A DNA stretch of 11,730 bases from a bacterium (lineage in GTDB: Bacteria; Vulcanimicrobiota; Vulcanimicrobiia; Vulcanimicrobiales; Vulcanimicrobiaceae). Both the position numbers and the translations under genes were made by a program. Of the stretch, positions 1 through 6,358 are shown one piece after another. The stretch is from contig JAKAPO010000043.1 of NCBI GenBank assembly GCA_021807065.1, positions 1 through 11,730 of the forward strand, written 5' to 3'. Position 1 is the first letter of the stretch. Each line of letters starts with the position of its first letter. The notes under the pieces were generated by a model. It saw only the letters and a program-made list of their open reading frames with translations. It was not told the origin of the DNA and made no database searches.

Positions 1-11
1 CATCGCTCCCC

Positions 12-24
12 GTTTCGACGAAAC
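12..24. repeat. Perfect inverted repeat GTTTCG-A-CGAAAC
   Basis: Two 6-base arms (12-17 and 19-24) flank a single A. The shape fits a binding site for a dimeric regulator, and a TetR-family gene lies about 1.1 kb downstream. It is also only 9 bases from a CAT at 1-3 that could be a minus-strand ATG. Only one copy was noticed, so a role as operator is inference. A 13-base perfect palindrome can also arise by chance. Confidence 0.25.
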
Positions 25-97
25 AGTCGGGCCCGATCCGGAGACCGCGAGTTTTTCCGCAACCTGCGAGAAGTTTGTCGGCGTGGCGCTTGCGTGT

Positions 98-105
98 AAG
101 TACTT
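98..105. repeat. 8-base palindrome AAGTACTT over the candidate -35 region
   Basis: The palindrome is perfect and its last two bases are the first two of the candidate -35 hexamer at 104-109. A regulator bound here would be placed to block transcription. It is short and seen once, so it is only a weak operator candidate. Confidence 0.15.
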
Positions 106-132
106 GCTTTCATCGGTGCGCTGTGGTATCTT
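104..132 (+). promoter_or_regulatory. Candidate sigma-70-like promoter for the STAS/TetR/efflux genes
   Basis: TTGCTT at 104-109 and TATCTT at 127-132 are separated by an ideal 17 bases. They match the TTGACA/TATAAT consensus at 3 of 6 and 4 of 6 positions. Transcription would start near 139-141, leaving a leader of roughly 57 bases before the ATG at 198. It lies in the only non-coding stretch upstream of the plus-strand genes. The sigma factor preferences of this organism are unknown, so the call is tentative. One plus-strand frame is open from base 2 to a TAA at 167-169. That could be the tail of an upstream gene, in which case this promoter would lie inside coding sequence. Confidence 0.35.
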
Positions 133-175
133 CTGGCGAGTTCCACAGCTACTAGACGCAGCTCACTAAACGCAA

Positions 176-183
176 CTACGTAG
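176..183. repeat. 8-base palindrome CTACGTAG at the edge of the STAS gene ribosome binding site
   Basis: The palindrome is perfect and its last two bases are the first two of the AGGAGAG ribosome binding site at 182-188. It could be a protein-binding site, or chance. No second copy was noticed. Confidence 0.12.
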
Positions 184-188
184 GAGAG
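182..188 (+). promoter_or_regulatory. Ribosome binding site AGGAGAG of the STAS gene
   Basis: A strong Shine-Dalgarno sequence ends 9 bases before the ATG at 198 and supports that start. The same heptamer precedes the tal-pgi gene on the other strand. The genes between 500 and 1743 have no comparable site and probably depend on coupling to this one. Confidence 0.75.
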
Positions 189-197
189 CAAGTAAGA

Positions 198-503
198 ATG
201 CAAGCCGCCGCCTCAAGCCGGGTTGAGCCCACGTTCGACTTCCAGTCGACTGCACCCACAGCGCTGGAGAAGGAAGTCCTCTCGGCAATTCGCGACGGTG
301 CCAGCGAAGTTCTCATACGACTCGATCATCTCGAGACTCTAGAGGTGAACGACTTGCGCAATCTCATCGTCCTGCTGCGCCGGGCACGCGAAGCTGGCGG
401 CGCTCTCGCCCTTCAGACGAACAAGCCGCACATCCGGCGTATTCTTGCCGTTACGGCGCTCGACCGTCTCTTTACGGTTCGCGCGAACTCGCAAGCCGCG
501 TGA
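198..503 (+). CDS. STAS-domain protein, anti-sigma-factor-antagonist-like
   Basis: A 101-residue cytoplasmic protein that is essentially one STAS domain. Known STAS proteins (SpoIIAA, RsbV) bind an anti-sigma kinase and free a sigma factor; their state is set by phosphorylation of a Ser in a DSSGL-type motif. Here the first strand region is shortened, and residues 37-42 (EVLIRL) match the strand before that motif. The C-terminal part (LLRRAREAGGALAL, then RRILAVTALDRLF at about 80-92) is typical. The motif itself reads EVNDL at 49-53, with Asn51 where the phospho-acceptor Ser normally sits. It may therefore not be switched by phosphorylation, and it could act in a constitutive or structural way. 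No partner kinase or sigma factor gene is in the window. Its stop overlaps the GTG of the next gene (GTGA), which implies translational coupling. The fold is fairly sure, the role open. Confidence 0.8.
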   Translation: MQAAASSRVEPTFDFQSTAPTALEKEVLSAIRDGASEVLIRLDHLETLEVNDLRNLIVLLRRAREAGGALALQTNKPHIRRILAVTALDRLFTVRANSQAA

Positions 504-1150
504 GACGAACCCTTGCGCTGGCCGTGCTCTTCTGTGCCGCTGCGCTGCCGGCTGCAGCCTCGGTCGAGGAACCGGCCAACGGACATGCAGTGATCCAGCG
601 CATGTTGGCGATAAACCCGGCGCTGCGCACCTATAGCGCGCACGTGCACGTCGCGGTTCACATGCTGAACTTTCCTTATCTCAGCCCGCGACTCGACGGG
701 ACGTCATACTACCGGCGTCCCGGCGGTTACGTCGTGATCTTCGATAGCGTACCGTTCTACCTGCGCGGCTTCTCGAAACTATTCGATAACATGGGCGACG
801 CCGGATCGTGGGAACGCGACCAGAACGTAGATTTCGTCGGCACGCGTACGCGAGACGGCCGGACGCTGTTCCTGCTGCGCATGACCAAGAAGATCCATAG
901 CGATATTCTCGATCACACCGACGCCTATATCGACGCGCAAACGTATCGTCTGGTTAGAATGGTGTGGCATTACACCAGCGGTGGAACGATCGTCATGACG
1001 CAATCCTATCGAACCCAAGACGGTTTCACCGTGCCGGCGGCGCAGCACGCGAACATCGATATTCCGCACGTTCATGCGGTCGGCGACGCGGTTTATGCCG
1101 ACTATCGCGTGAACGTTCCCGTCAAGGCATCGGTATTCAATAAGTCATGA
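500..1150 (+). CDS. Exported LolA-like protein of unknown function
   Basis: A 216-residue protein with a clear N-terminal signal peptide: MRRT, then a hydrophobic stretch, with an AAAS-type cleavage region near residue 20. Cys12 is preceded by Phe, so it is not a lipobox and the product is probably soluble in the periplasm. The rest is rich in alternating strands, with runs such as YYRRPGGYVVIFD, LFLLRMTKK, AYIDAQTYRLVRMVWHY and TIVMTQSYR. That pattern resembles the LolA/outer-membrane lipoprotein-sorting fold, an incomplete barrel that holds lipid chains. I do not recognise a specific family, and function cannot be assigned. The GTG start overlaps the STAS stop, and the signal peptide supports it. 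The stop overlaps the TetR start (ATGA). The context of a regulator and exporter genes suggests a job in envelope or lipid handling, which is inference. Confidence 0.75.
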   Translation: MRRTLALAVLFCAAALPAAASVEEPANGHAVIQRMLAINPALRTYSAHVHVAVHMLNFPYLSPRLDGTSYYRRPGGYVVIFDSVPFYLRGFSKLFDNMGDAGSWERDQNVDFVGTRTRDGRTLFLLRMTKKIHSDILDHTDAYIDAQTYRLVRMVWHYTSGGTIVMTQSYRTQDGFTVPAAQHANIDIPHVHAVGDAVYADYRVNVPVKASVFNKS

Positions 1151-1743
1151 TCCCGGCGAAGGTTGCGTCGCCGGAGGAGACGCGCGAGCGCATCATGACG
1201 GCGGCTCGTACCGTGATCGCCCGCAAAGGGAAGAGGGGTGCGACGACGCGGGAGATTGCCGAGGTGGCCGGCGTCAACGAGGCGACGCTCTTCCGTCACT
1301 TCGGAACAAAGGAGGCGTTGATGATCGCCGTTGCGGAGCGCTGCTGCCCGGTCGTCGCGTTGCGCGACGTGGTCGCGCAACGCTCCGGACGACCGGAAGA
1401 AGACCTACATGAGGTTGGGCGGTTCCTGCTCGATCATTTCGCCGCCAACCGCGACATCATCGCCTGGGCGATTGCAGACACCGACTACGAAAACGAGATT
1501 TTCGCTTCGACTGCATGGCAGCCGCAGCGAACGCTGCTGAGCGGCGTCATCGAGATCATGGAGCGCCTCGTCGCTGCGCGGTCGCTACGTGGTGAACCCA
1601 CGCGCCTTGCGTTGCTGTTCATGGGCATGATGCTCATGTACACGCTGGGGCGCAAGAAATTCTCGGATACCGAACTTCCACCGGCCGATGAAGCACTGCG
1701 CTTTTACGTCGACGCCTTCCTGAATGGAGTGAAAGCTCATTAG
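1147..1743 (+). CDS. TetR/AcrR-family transcriptional regulator
   Basis: A 198-residue protein with the classic TetR N-terminal DNA-binding domain. Helix 1 lies near residues 11-27 (TRERIMTAARTVIARKG), and the helix-turn-helix near 33-56 includes TTREIAEVAGVNEATLFRHFG followed by TKEAL. The C-terminal region is all-helical and divergent, as expected for a ligand-binding and dimer domain. Members of this family usually repress neighbouring efflux genes until a ligand binds. Here the gene directly precedes a membrane fusion protein and a TolC channel, so control of the pump and of its own operon is the likely role. The ATG overlaps the preceding TGA (ATGA). No ribosome binding site of its own is evident. 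Ligand and operator are unknown; short palindromes in the leader (12-24, 98-105, 176-183) are candidates. Confidence 0.93.
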   Translation: MIPAKVASPEETRERIMTAARTVIARKGKRGATTREIAEVAGVNEATLFRHFGTKEALMIAVAERCCPVVALRDVVAQRSGRPEEDLHEVGRFLLDHFAANRDIIAWAIADTDYENEIFASTAWQPQRTLLSGVIEIMERLVAARSLRGEPTRLALLFMGMMLMYTLGRKKFSDTELPPADEALRFYVDAFLNGVKAH

Positions 1744-1792
1744 CACGCGGACACAAGAGCCCGAGCAGCGCGAGCGAGACGATCGCCCCGTC

Positions 1793-2905
1793 ATGGAGCG
1801 GTTCGGCGGCGAACGGCGCCCAAACTCGGTGCGCCGTGCCCTGATCGTTATCGGCGCGGCCGCGGTCTTGGCGCTGGTGTTGATCTTCGGCGTACCGTGG
1901 CTGCGGTACGCTATGTCGCACGAGGGCAATGACGATGCGTACGTCGATGCGGACAAGATACAGGTGACGAGCAAGATCTCCGAACGCATCGACGCAATTC
2001 TGGTGGATACGAATCAACTCGTTCATCGCGGTCAGCTGCTGGTCGTGCTCGATAACAAGGACGAGATCGCCAAACTCCAGCAAGCGCAGGCGCAGTACCA
2101 GCTCGCATTGGCCAATCAGCGGACGATGGTCCAGCAGGGCGAGGGCGGCGTAGCGCAGGCCGCGGAGTCGGTAGCCGCAGCAAATGCGCAGGTTGCCGCA
2201 GCCGAAGCGAACGTCCCCGGAGCGGAACAAAACTACGCAACCGCTGCTGCGAATCTCGCTCGCGACGAGTCGTTGGTAGCGACCGGCGACATACCGCGCG
2301 CGCAGCTCGATGCCGCGCGAGCGACCGCCGCCGCCGCCGCTTCGCAACTCAACGCCGCGCAGGCGCAAGTACGCGCGGTGCAGGCGCAGGCGAACGCGCT
2401 GCAAGGCGGCGTGACGACGGCGCAGGGCCGATTGGCGCAGGCCGCCGACCCGAGTCAAATTGCGGCGGCGAAGGCGCAGCTCGATCTCGCGCGCCAAAAT
2501 CTCAGGTACACCCACATCTACTCACCCATAGACGGGTTCGTTGGTGAAAAGGACGCAGAGATCGGTCAAACGATTTCGGCCGGCATGCAGATCCTCACGC
2601 TCATCCCGCAGCACCGAATCTTCATCACTTCGAACTACAAAGAGACGCAGATGGGAAAGATCCACGTCGGCGAAACGGTGGACATTCACGTCGACGCCTA
2701 TCCGGGCGTTACGTTTCACGGGCACGTGATGTCCATCAATCCCGCCTCGGAGAACACGTACGCACTCGTTCCGTCGCAGCAGTCGACCGCGAACTTCGTA
2801 AAGGTCGTGCAGCGCGTACCGGTGCGCATCTCGATCGACGATCCGCGCCCCGATATGCCGCTGCGTCCCGGAATGAGCGTCGAAACCTACGTGAAGATCC
2901 GATAA
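1793..2905 (+). CDS. EmrA/HlyD-family membrane fusion protein of a tripartite efflux pump
   Basis: A 370-residue periplasmic adaptor anchored by one membrane segment at about residues 14-38. NDDAYVDADKIQVTSKISERI (47-67) begins the typical EmrA barrel-sandwich half. A long Ala/Gln-rich coiled-coil hairpin runs from about 93 to 235. The second half-motif follows at 239-262 (YTHIYSPIDGFVGEK, then IGQTISAG). The closing beta-barrel includes NFVKVVQRVPVRI (334-346) and LRPGMSVETYVKI. In known systems this protein links an inner-membrane transporter (EmrB-type or ABC) to TolC. A TolC gene follows after 16 bases, but no transporter gene is present. The first ATG, at 1793, has no convincing ribosome binding site. 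The frame is open upstream to 1733, and an ATT at 1739 overlaps the TetR stop with GGAG at 1726-1729, so the true N-terminus may be 18 residues longer. Confidence 0.9.
   Translation: MERFGGERRPNSVRRALIVIGAAAVLALVLIFGVPWLRYAMSHEGNDDAYVDADKIQVTSKISERIDAILVDTNQLVHRGQLLVVLDNKDEIAKLQQAQAQYQLALANQRTMVQQGEGGVAQAAESVAAANAQVAAAEANVPGAEQNYATAAANLARDESLVATGDIPRAQLDAARATAAAAASQLNAAQAQVRAVQAQANALQGGVTTAQGRLAQAADPSQIAAAKAQLDLARQNLRYTHIYSPIDGFVGEKDAEIGQTISAGMQILTLIPQHRIFITSNYKETQMGKIHVGETVDIHVDAYPGVTFHGHVMSINPASENTYALVPSQQSTANFVKVVQRVPVRISIDDPRPDMPLRPGMSVETYVKIR
2325..2340 (+). repeat. CCG trinucleotide run coding for poly-alanine
   Basis: Five CCG units plus a C give the five-Ala stretch in the coiled-coil hairpin of the membrane fusion protein (TAAAAAS, about residues 178-184). 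Its length could vary between strains by slippage without breaking the frame. It is simple low-complexity coding sequence. Confidence 0.6.
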
Positions 2906-2921
2906 GGCGCTCATTTCCCTC

Positions 2922-4718
2922 ATGTCGTCGTCACCTCGGGGTTCGTGTACGGGAATGGGAGTACGCTCTCGACCTCAGCGCAAGCAGCGTCTTAGCGCCC
3001 ATGCCTTGGCACTGGCTTTGGCATCGACGCTCTTGTCATGGCCGCTGTCGTCTTTTGCGCAAGCGCTTCCGGCGCGCGCCACGATCCCGTCGCCGCCGCC
3101 CCGACCGCACCTCCCCGTCGTTCCGAGCATCGCACCCGGTTACCGCGCGCCGAACGTTAAACCGGGTGCGCCTGGGCTCGTCGGCATCGTCGCCCAGCCA
3201 TTCGTCGGCATCGCGCTACCCGACGCAATCGGTATGGCGCTGGCGAAGAATCCCGATCTCGCCGTTGCCGCCGGTAACCGGCGCATCGCATTTTACGGTA
3301 TCGAAGCGGCCAAGGGCGCGTTCGACGTGAACTTGCAGGTCGAACCGGAATTCGATCACGCGGTCTCTCCGCCGACGAGCCCATTTGCCGCATCGGCGGG
3401 GTACGGTCCGATCGATCAAACGGACCAACGTCTCACGAGCGGTGTTTCCGGCATTCTTCCAAACGGTCAGCGCTACAGCATCAATCTGTCGCAGACGAGA
3501 ACGGCGAACGATACGCTGATCAATTTGATCAATCCGACGTACCTGACGGCTCTCTCCTTCGTCCTTACGCAGCCTCTGCTGCGCAACGCGGGCATCAACG
3601 CGCCGAAGCGCCAGTTGGAACTGTCGGTATTGAACGCAAACCAGACGACGCAGCAGACGCTTGCCGCGGTTTCGACCGTCATCGAACACGTTGAGTACAC
3701 CTATTGGGACCTCGTCGCCGCTTGGCGAAACGTTGCAATTCAAGAAGAAGCGCTGCGCGAGGCGATCGCCCAGCAGCGCAGTAACATCCGGCTCGCCCGG
3801 CACGGTGCCGGCGCGCCCGTAGATGCGGTGGAGTCCGGCGCACAGGTTGCCGCGTTCGAAGACAGTGTCTATTCGGCGCTGCAAAACGTGTCCGTCGTCC
3901 AAAATCAGCTGAAGAGCGAGATTGCGGGTTCTCCCGGCGATCCGGTCTGGGTAGCAAATCTCGTCCCGACGTCGCCGGTTCTGCACCTACCGCGCGTTCC
4001 GACGTTTGCGCAGCTGGTGCAGCAAGCGATGGCAAATCGGCCCGAAATTCGGCAGAGCCTCGATGCCGAATTGGAAGCCGACGTCAACATCGCCTACGCG
4101 CGTAACCAACTGCTGCCGCAACTCGACTTGAATCTCGGCTATACGACCAACGGCTACGCGGGTCAAGTTGTGCCGATTCTTCCGAGCAATCCGCTCTTTC
4201 CGTTCATCGGCCACATCACCCCACCGAGCGTGCTCGTCGGCGGGCTCGGTCAGTCGTACACGACCCTGCTCGACGAGCGCTATCCGTACTTTTCGGCAGG
4301 ACTCTCCCTCTCGCTACCGCTTGGCAATCGCACCGCGCGAGCGCAACTGGCCCAAGCGCAGGAGCAACAACGCATCGCGCAGATTCAGCTCGAAGCAACC
4401 GAGCAGCGAATCGGATTCGAAGCGCGCAACGCATTGCAAGCGTATCAAGCGGCGCTCTCGCGATTGGCCGCGGCACGCGCTGCGCGCCGCGCAAGCGAGG
4501 TCGTCTACGCCAGCGAGCTGCGCAAATTCCGTAACGGTACCTCCACGACGTTCCTCGTCCTACAACGTCAGGTGGAGTTAGCACAGAATCGCGGTCTCGA
4601 GCTTCAGGCCCAGACCGACGTCAACAAAGCGGTCGTCGAGATCCAGCGCGTGAGCGGCGACATCCTGACCGTCAACGGCGTGAACCTCAATACGTTGGGC
4701 TCGCAAGCAGGGCGCTAG
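2922..4718 (+). CDS. TolC-family outer-membrane efflux protein
   Basis: A 598-residue outer-membrane channel subunit, about 100 residues longer than E. coli TolC. It begins with a basic n-region, a hydrophobic core (about 28-45) and a likely signal peptidase site near SFA|QA (45-48). A Pro-rich linker follows to about residue 90. The first outer-membrane efflux repeat starts at IALPDAIGMALAKNPDL (97-113), and the second near TFAQLVQQAMANRPEIRQS in the middle of the protein. Long Ala/Gln-rich helices follow (LAQAQEQQRIAQIQLEATEQ), as in the TolC periplasmic tunnel. TolC proteins form trimers that export drugs, lipids or proteins with an adaptor and an inner-membrane pump; the adaptor is the gene just upstream. 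An alternative in-frame ATG at 2955 would shorten a rather long n-region by 11 residues, and neither start has a strong ribosome binding site. The stop is 3 bases from the stop of the convergent pgl gene. Confidence 0.92.
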   Translation: MSSSPRGSCTGMGVRSRPQRKQRLSAHALALALASTLLSWPLSSFAQALPARATIPSPPPRPHLPVVPSIAPGYRAPNVKPGAPGLVGIVAQPFVGIALPDAIGMALAKNPDLAVAAGNRRIAFYGIEAAKGAFDVNLQVEPEFDHAVSPPTSPFAASAGYGPIDQTDQRLTSGVSGILPNGQRYSINLSQTRTANDTLINLINPTYLTALSFVLTQPLLRNAGINAPKRQLELSVLNANQTTQQTLAAVSTVIEHVEYTYWDLVAAWRNVAIQEEALREAIAQQRSNIRLARHGAGAPVDAVESGAQVAAFEDSVYSALQNVSVVQNQLKSEIAGSPGDPVWVANLVPTSPVLHLPRVPTFAQLVQQAMANRPEIRQSLDAELEADVNIAYARNQLLPQLDLNLGYTTNGYAGQVVPILPSNPLFPFIGHITPPSVLVGGLGQSYTTLLDERYPYFSAGLSLSLPLGNRTARAQLAQAQEQQRIAQIQLEATEQRIGFEARNALQAYQAALSRLAAARAARRASEVVYASELRKFRNGTSTTFLVLQRQVELAQNRGLELQAQTDVNKAVVEIQRVSGDILTVNGVNLNTLGSQAGR

Positions 4719-4733
4719 GAACTACACCGCGCC
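4711..4733. other. Weak hairpin spanning both convergent stop codons
   Basis: GGCGC at 4711-4715 can pair with GCGCC at 4729-4733 around a 13-base loop that holds both stop codons. There is no T-run on either side, so it is not a normal intrinsic terminator. It is the only pairing I noticed at the junction, and it may be chance in GC-rich DNA. Confidence 0.15.
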
Positions 4734-5447
4734 GGCAGCTGCGGAGTCGACGAGCCAGAGCACGCGCCCCCCGTGCGCGGCGATTGCTTGTGCGGGATAG
4801 CGCGTCGGATCGTGTGGTCCTTCGCGCACGGCGTGCAGCGCCGCAGCTTTCTCTCTTCCAGAGACACCGAAGATCACTTCACGCCCGCTGTTGATGGCGT
4901 GCGGCGTCAGCGTAACGCGCCACATCCGTGCCGATTGCGAATAGACGGCGCGCACCAGCGCGTCGTCGTCGGTGAACGGATCTTCTCCGGGAAAAAGCGA
5001 CGCGGTATGGCCATCGGCGCCCATGCCGAGCATCACCAAATCGAAACGAGGCGCCGACCCGAGGGCGTCGCGCAGCAGCTGCGCGTATTCGAGGGCCGCT
5101 TGCGCGGGCGCGATCTCGCCACGAATGCGATGAACGTGCGACTCGGGCACGTCGACCGCGTCGAGAAACGTCTCCTTCGCCATGCGGTAGTTCGACTGCG
5201 CGTCATCGGGCGGCACGCAACGCTCGTCGCCAAAGTAGACGTGCACCGCCTCCCATGCAACCCTGGAGCGGCGCGGTTCCCGAGCGAGCAGCGAGTAGGC
5301 CTCCCGCGGCGTCCCGCCGCCGGCGAGCGCAACGTTGAACGCCTCGCGCGCGGCGACCGCATCGCGTGAAGCTGCGACGAACGCATCTGCCATCGCCTCT
5401 GCGAGCAATGCCGGGGTGCGGAAAATGTGAACTGCGCTAGCGGTCAC
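4722..5447 (-). CDS. pgl: 6-phosphogluconolactonase (DevB/SOL type)
   Basis: A 241-residue cytosolic enzyme that hydrolyses 6-phosphogluconolactone to 6-phosphogluconate, step two of the oxidative pentose phosphate pathway. All family blocks are present: NVALAGGGTPREAYSLL (38-54), VHVYFGDERCVPPDDAQSN (68-86), LGMGADGHTASLFPG (140-154) and VTLTPHAINSGREVIFGVSG (178-197). Length is normal for the family. The start is a GTG whose bases overlap the opcA stop (GTGA), so translation is probably coupled. It is the last gene of the pentose phosphate operon and directly follows the genes for the enzyme that makes its substrate (zwf) and that enzyme's helper (opcA). Confidence 0.95.
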   Translation of the reverse strand: MTASAVHIFRTPALLAEAMADAFVAASRDAVAAREAFNVALAGGGTPREAYSLLAREPRRSRVAWEAVHVYFGDERCVPPDDAQSNYRMAKETFLDAVDVPESHVHRIRGEIAPAQAALEYAQLLRDALGSAPRFDLVMLGMGADGHTASLFPGEDPFTDDDALVRAVYSQSARMWRVTLTPHAINSGREVIFGVSGREKAAALHAVREGPHDPTRYPAQAIAAHGGRVLWLVDSAAAGAV

Positions 5448-6358
5448 ACGTCGAGTAGTCGGCTCGCGACTGCCAATGCTTCGCGGAAGACGGGATCACG
5501 CTGCTGATGGAGGATCGCACGTTCCAGGAGCGAGGCGATGTCGACGTCGTGCAACGGGGCGCAGCGCGCGGGGCGTTCTTTGGCGCCGGTCACTTCCAGC
5601 ATGACAGCGTCGTCGTCGGCGCACAACGCCGCTTGAAATCGGGTACGGCCTGAGTCGAGCGTGATACGGCGCACTCGGCGAGCCTGACCTTCGCGCACGA
5701 TCTCGTACGTGACCGTTCTAGCGCCGCGTCGCCGATGCCGAAAGGCCCGATCGCCATGCGGTTCCCACTCGAGCCGGCTTGCGAGCCAGCCCAAAAAGTA
5801 ATAGCCTTCCGCGTCCGAACCGCTGGCGATGGTGACGTGATGCAGGTCGAAGAGATCTTCGACAAATGCGCGCTCGTCGAAGAAATCGGCAACGACTTCT
5901 TGCCATGGGGTGAGGCGCAGGTAAGCCAAATCGTGTACGGCTTCGTCCGCAGGATGCCGCGAGACGTAAGCGGCGAGGTCGCGCAACGCGGCGTCGTCGT
6001 CGCGTGCCCGCGAACTGTCCAGGAGGATCGTCCGCATCTCCGGCGCCAGTCGCAAGAAACGCTCGTCGCTCTGCGTCTGCTGAGCAACCCAGAGCAAGAT
6101 TCGTGGAACTCCGGCAGGCAGGAGATCCGATGCGAGCGCGTGCACGCTTTCCGCGCTGCATCCGCGTACGCCGAGCTCGATCCATTCCGGCTCGCCGCCC
6201 GCAGGCGGATTCTCTTCTGCGGCTGCATCGAGCACGACGACGCGCGACGCATGGCGTCTTGCCATGAGGTGCGCGCGTTCGCGCGCCCACTGCGCGAGGG
6301 CTTCCTCTTCCACGAAGACGAGCAGTCCCATCGTTGCAACGTGGACGTCTGCGCTCAC
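5444..6358 (-). CDS. opcA: Glucose-6-phosphate dehydrogenase assembly protein OpcA
   Basis: OpcA is an accessory protein, described in cyanobacteria and actinobacteria, that promotes assembly and activity of glucose-6-phosphate dehydrogenase. The 304-residue product shows the expected landmarks: ARERAHLMARRHASRVVVLD near the N-terminus (25-44), PRILLW (85-90), then VHDLAYLRLTPWQEVVADFF (141-160), and GYYFLGWLASRLEWEP (185-200). A closing region contains VRRITLDSGRTRFQA (229-243). It sits between zwf and pgl, the usual place for opcA. The frame is open further upstream, with an ATG at 6370, but I chose the GTG at 6358. That codon gives a GTGA overlap with the zwf stop, the same junction as between opcA and pgl. 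An ATG at 6331 is a third option. It is shorter than many family members. Confidence 0.85.
   Translation of the reverse strand: MSADVHVATMGLLVFVEEEALAQWARERAHLMARRHASRVVVLDAAAEENPPAGGEPEWIELGVRGCSAESVHALASDLLPAGVPRILLWVAQQTQSDERFLRLAPEMRTILLDSSRARDDDAALRDLAAYVSRHPADEAVHDLAYLRLTPWQEVVADFFDERAFVEDLFDLHHVTIASGSDAEGYYFLGWLASRLEWEPHGDRAFRHRRRGARTVTYEIVREGQARRVRRITLDSGRTRFQAALCADDDAVMLEVTGAKERPARCAPLHDVDIASLLERAILHQQRDPVFREALAVASRLLDV

Noticed and set aside
2..169. Open plus-strand frame at the left edge, possible tail of an upstream gene
   Set aside because: The 55-residue translation has no recognisable motif and would run through the candidate promoter. It cannot be judged without upstream sequence.
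1634..2515. A 293-codon minus-strand open frame
   Set aside because: It is antisense to the TetR gene and the membrane fusion protein. Its Arg/Leu-rich product mirrors the Ala/Gln-rich coiled-coil coding sequence.
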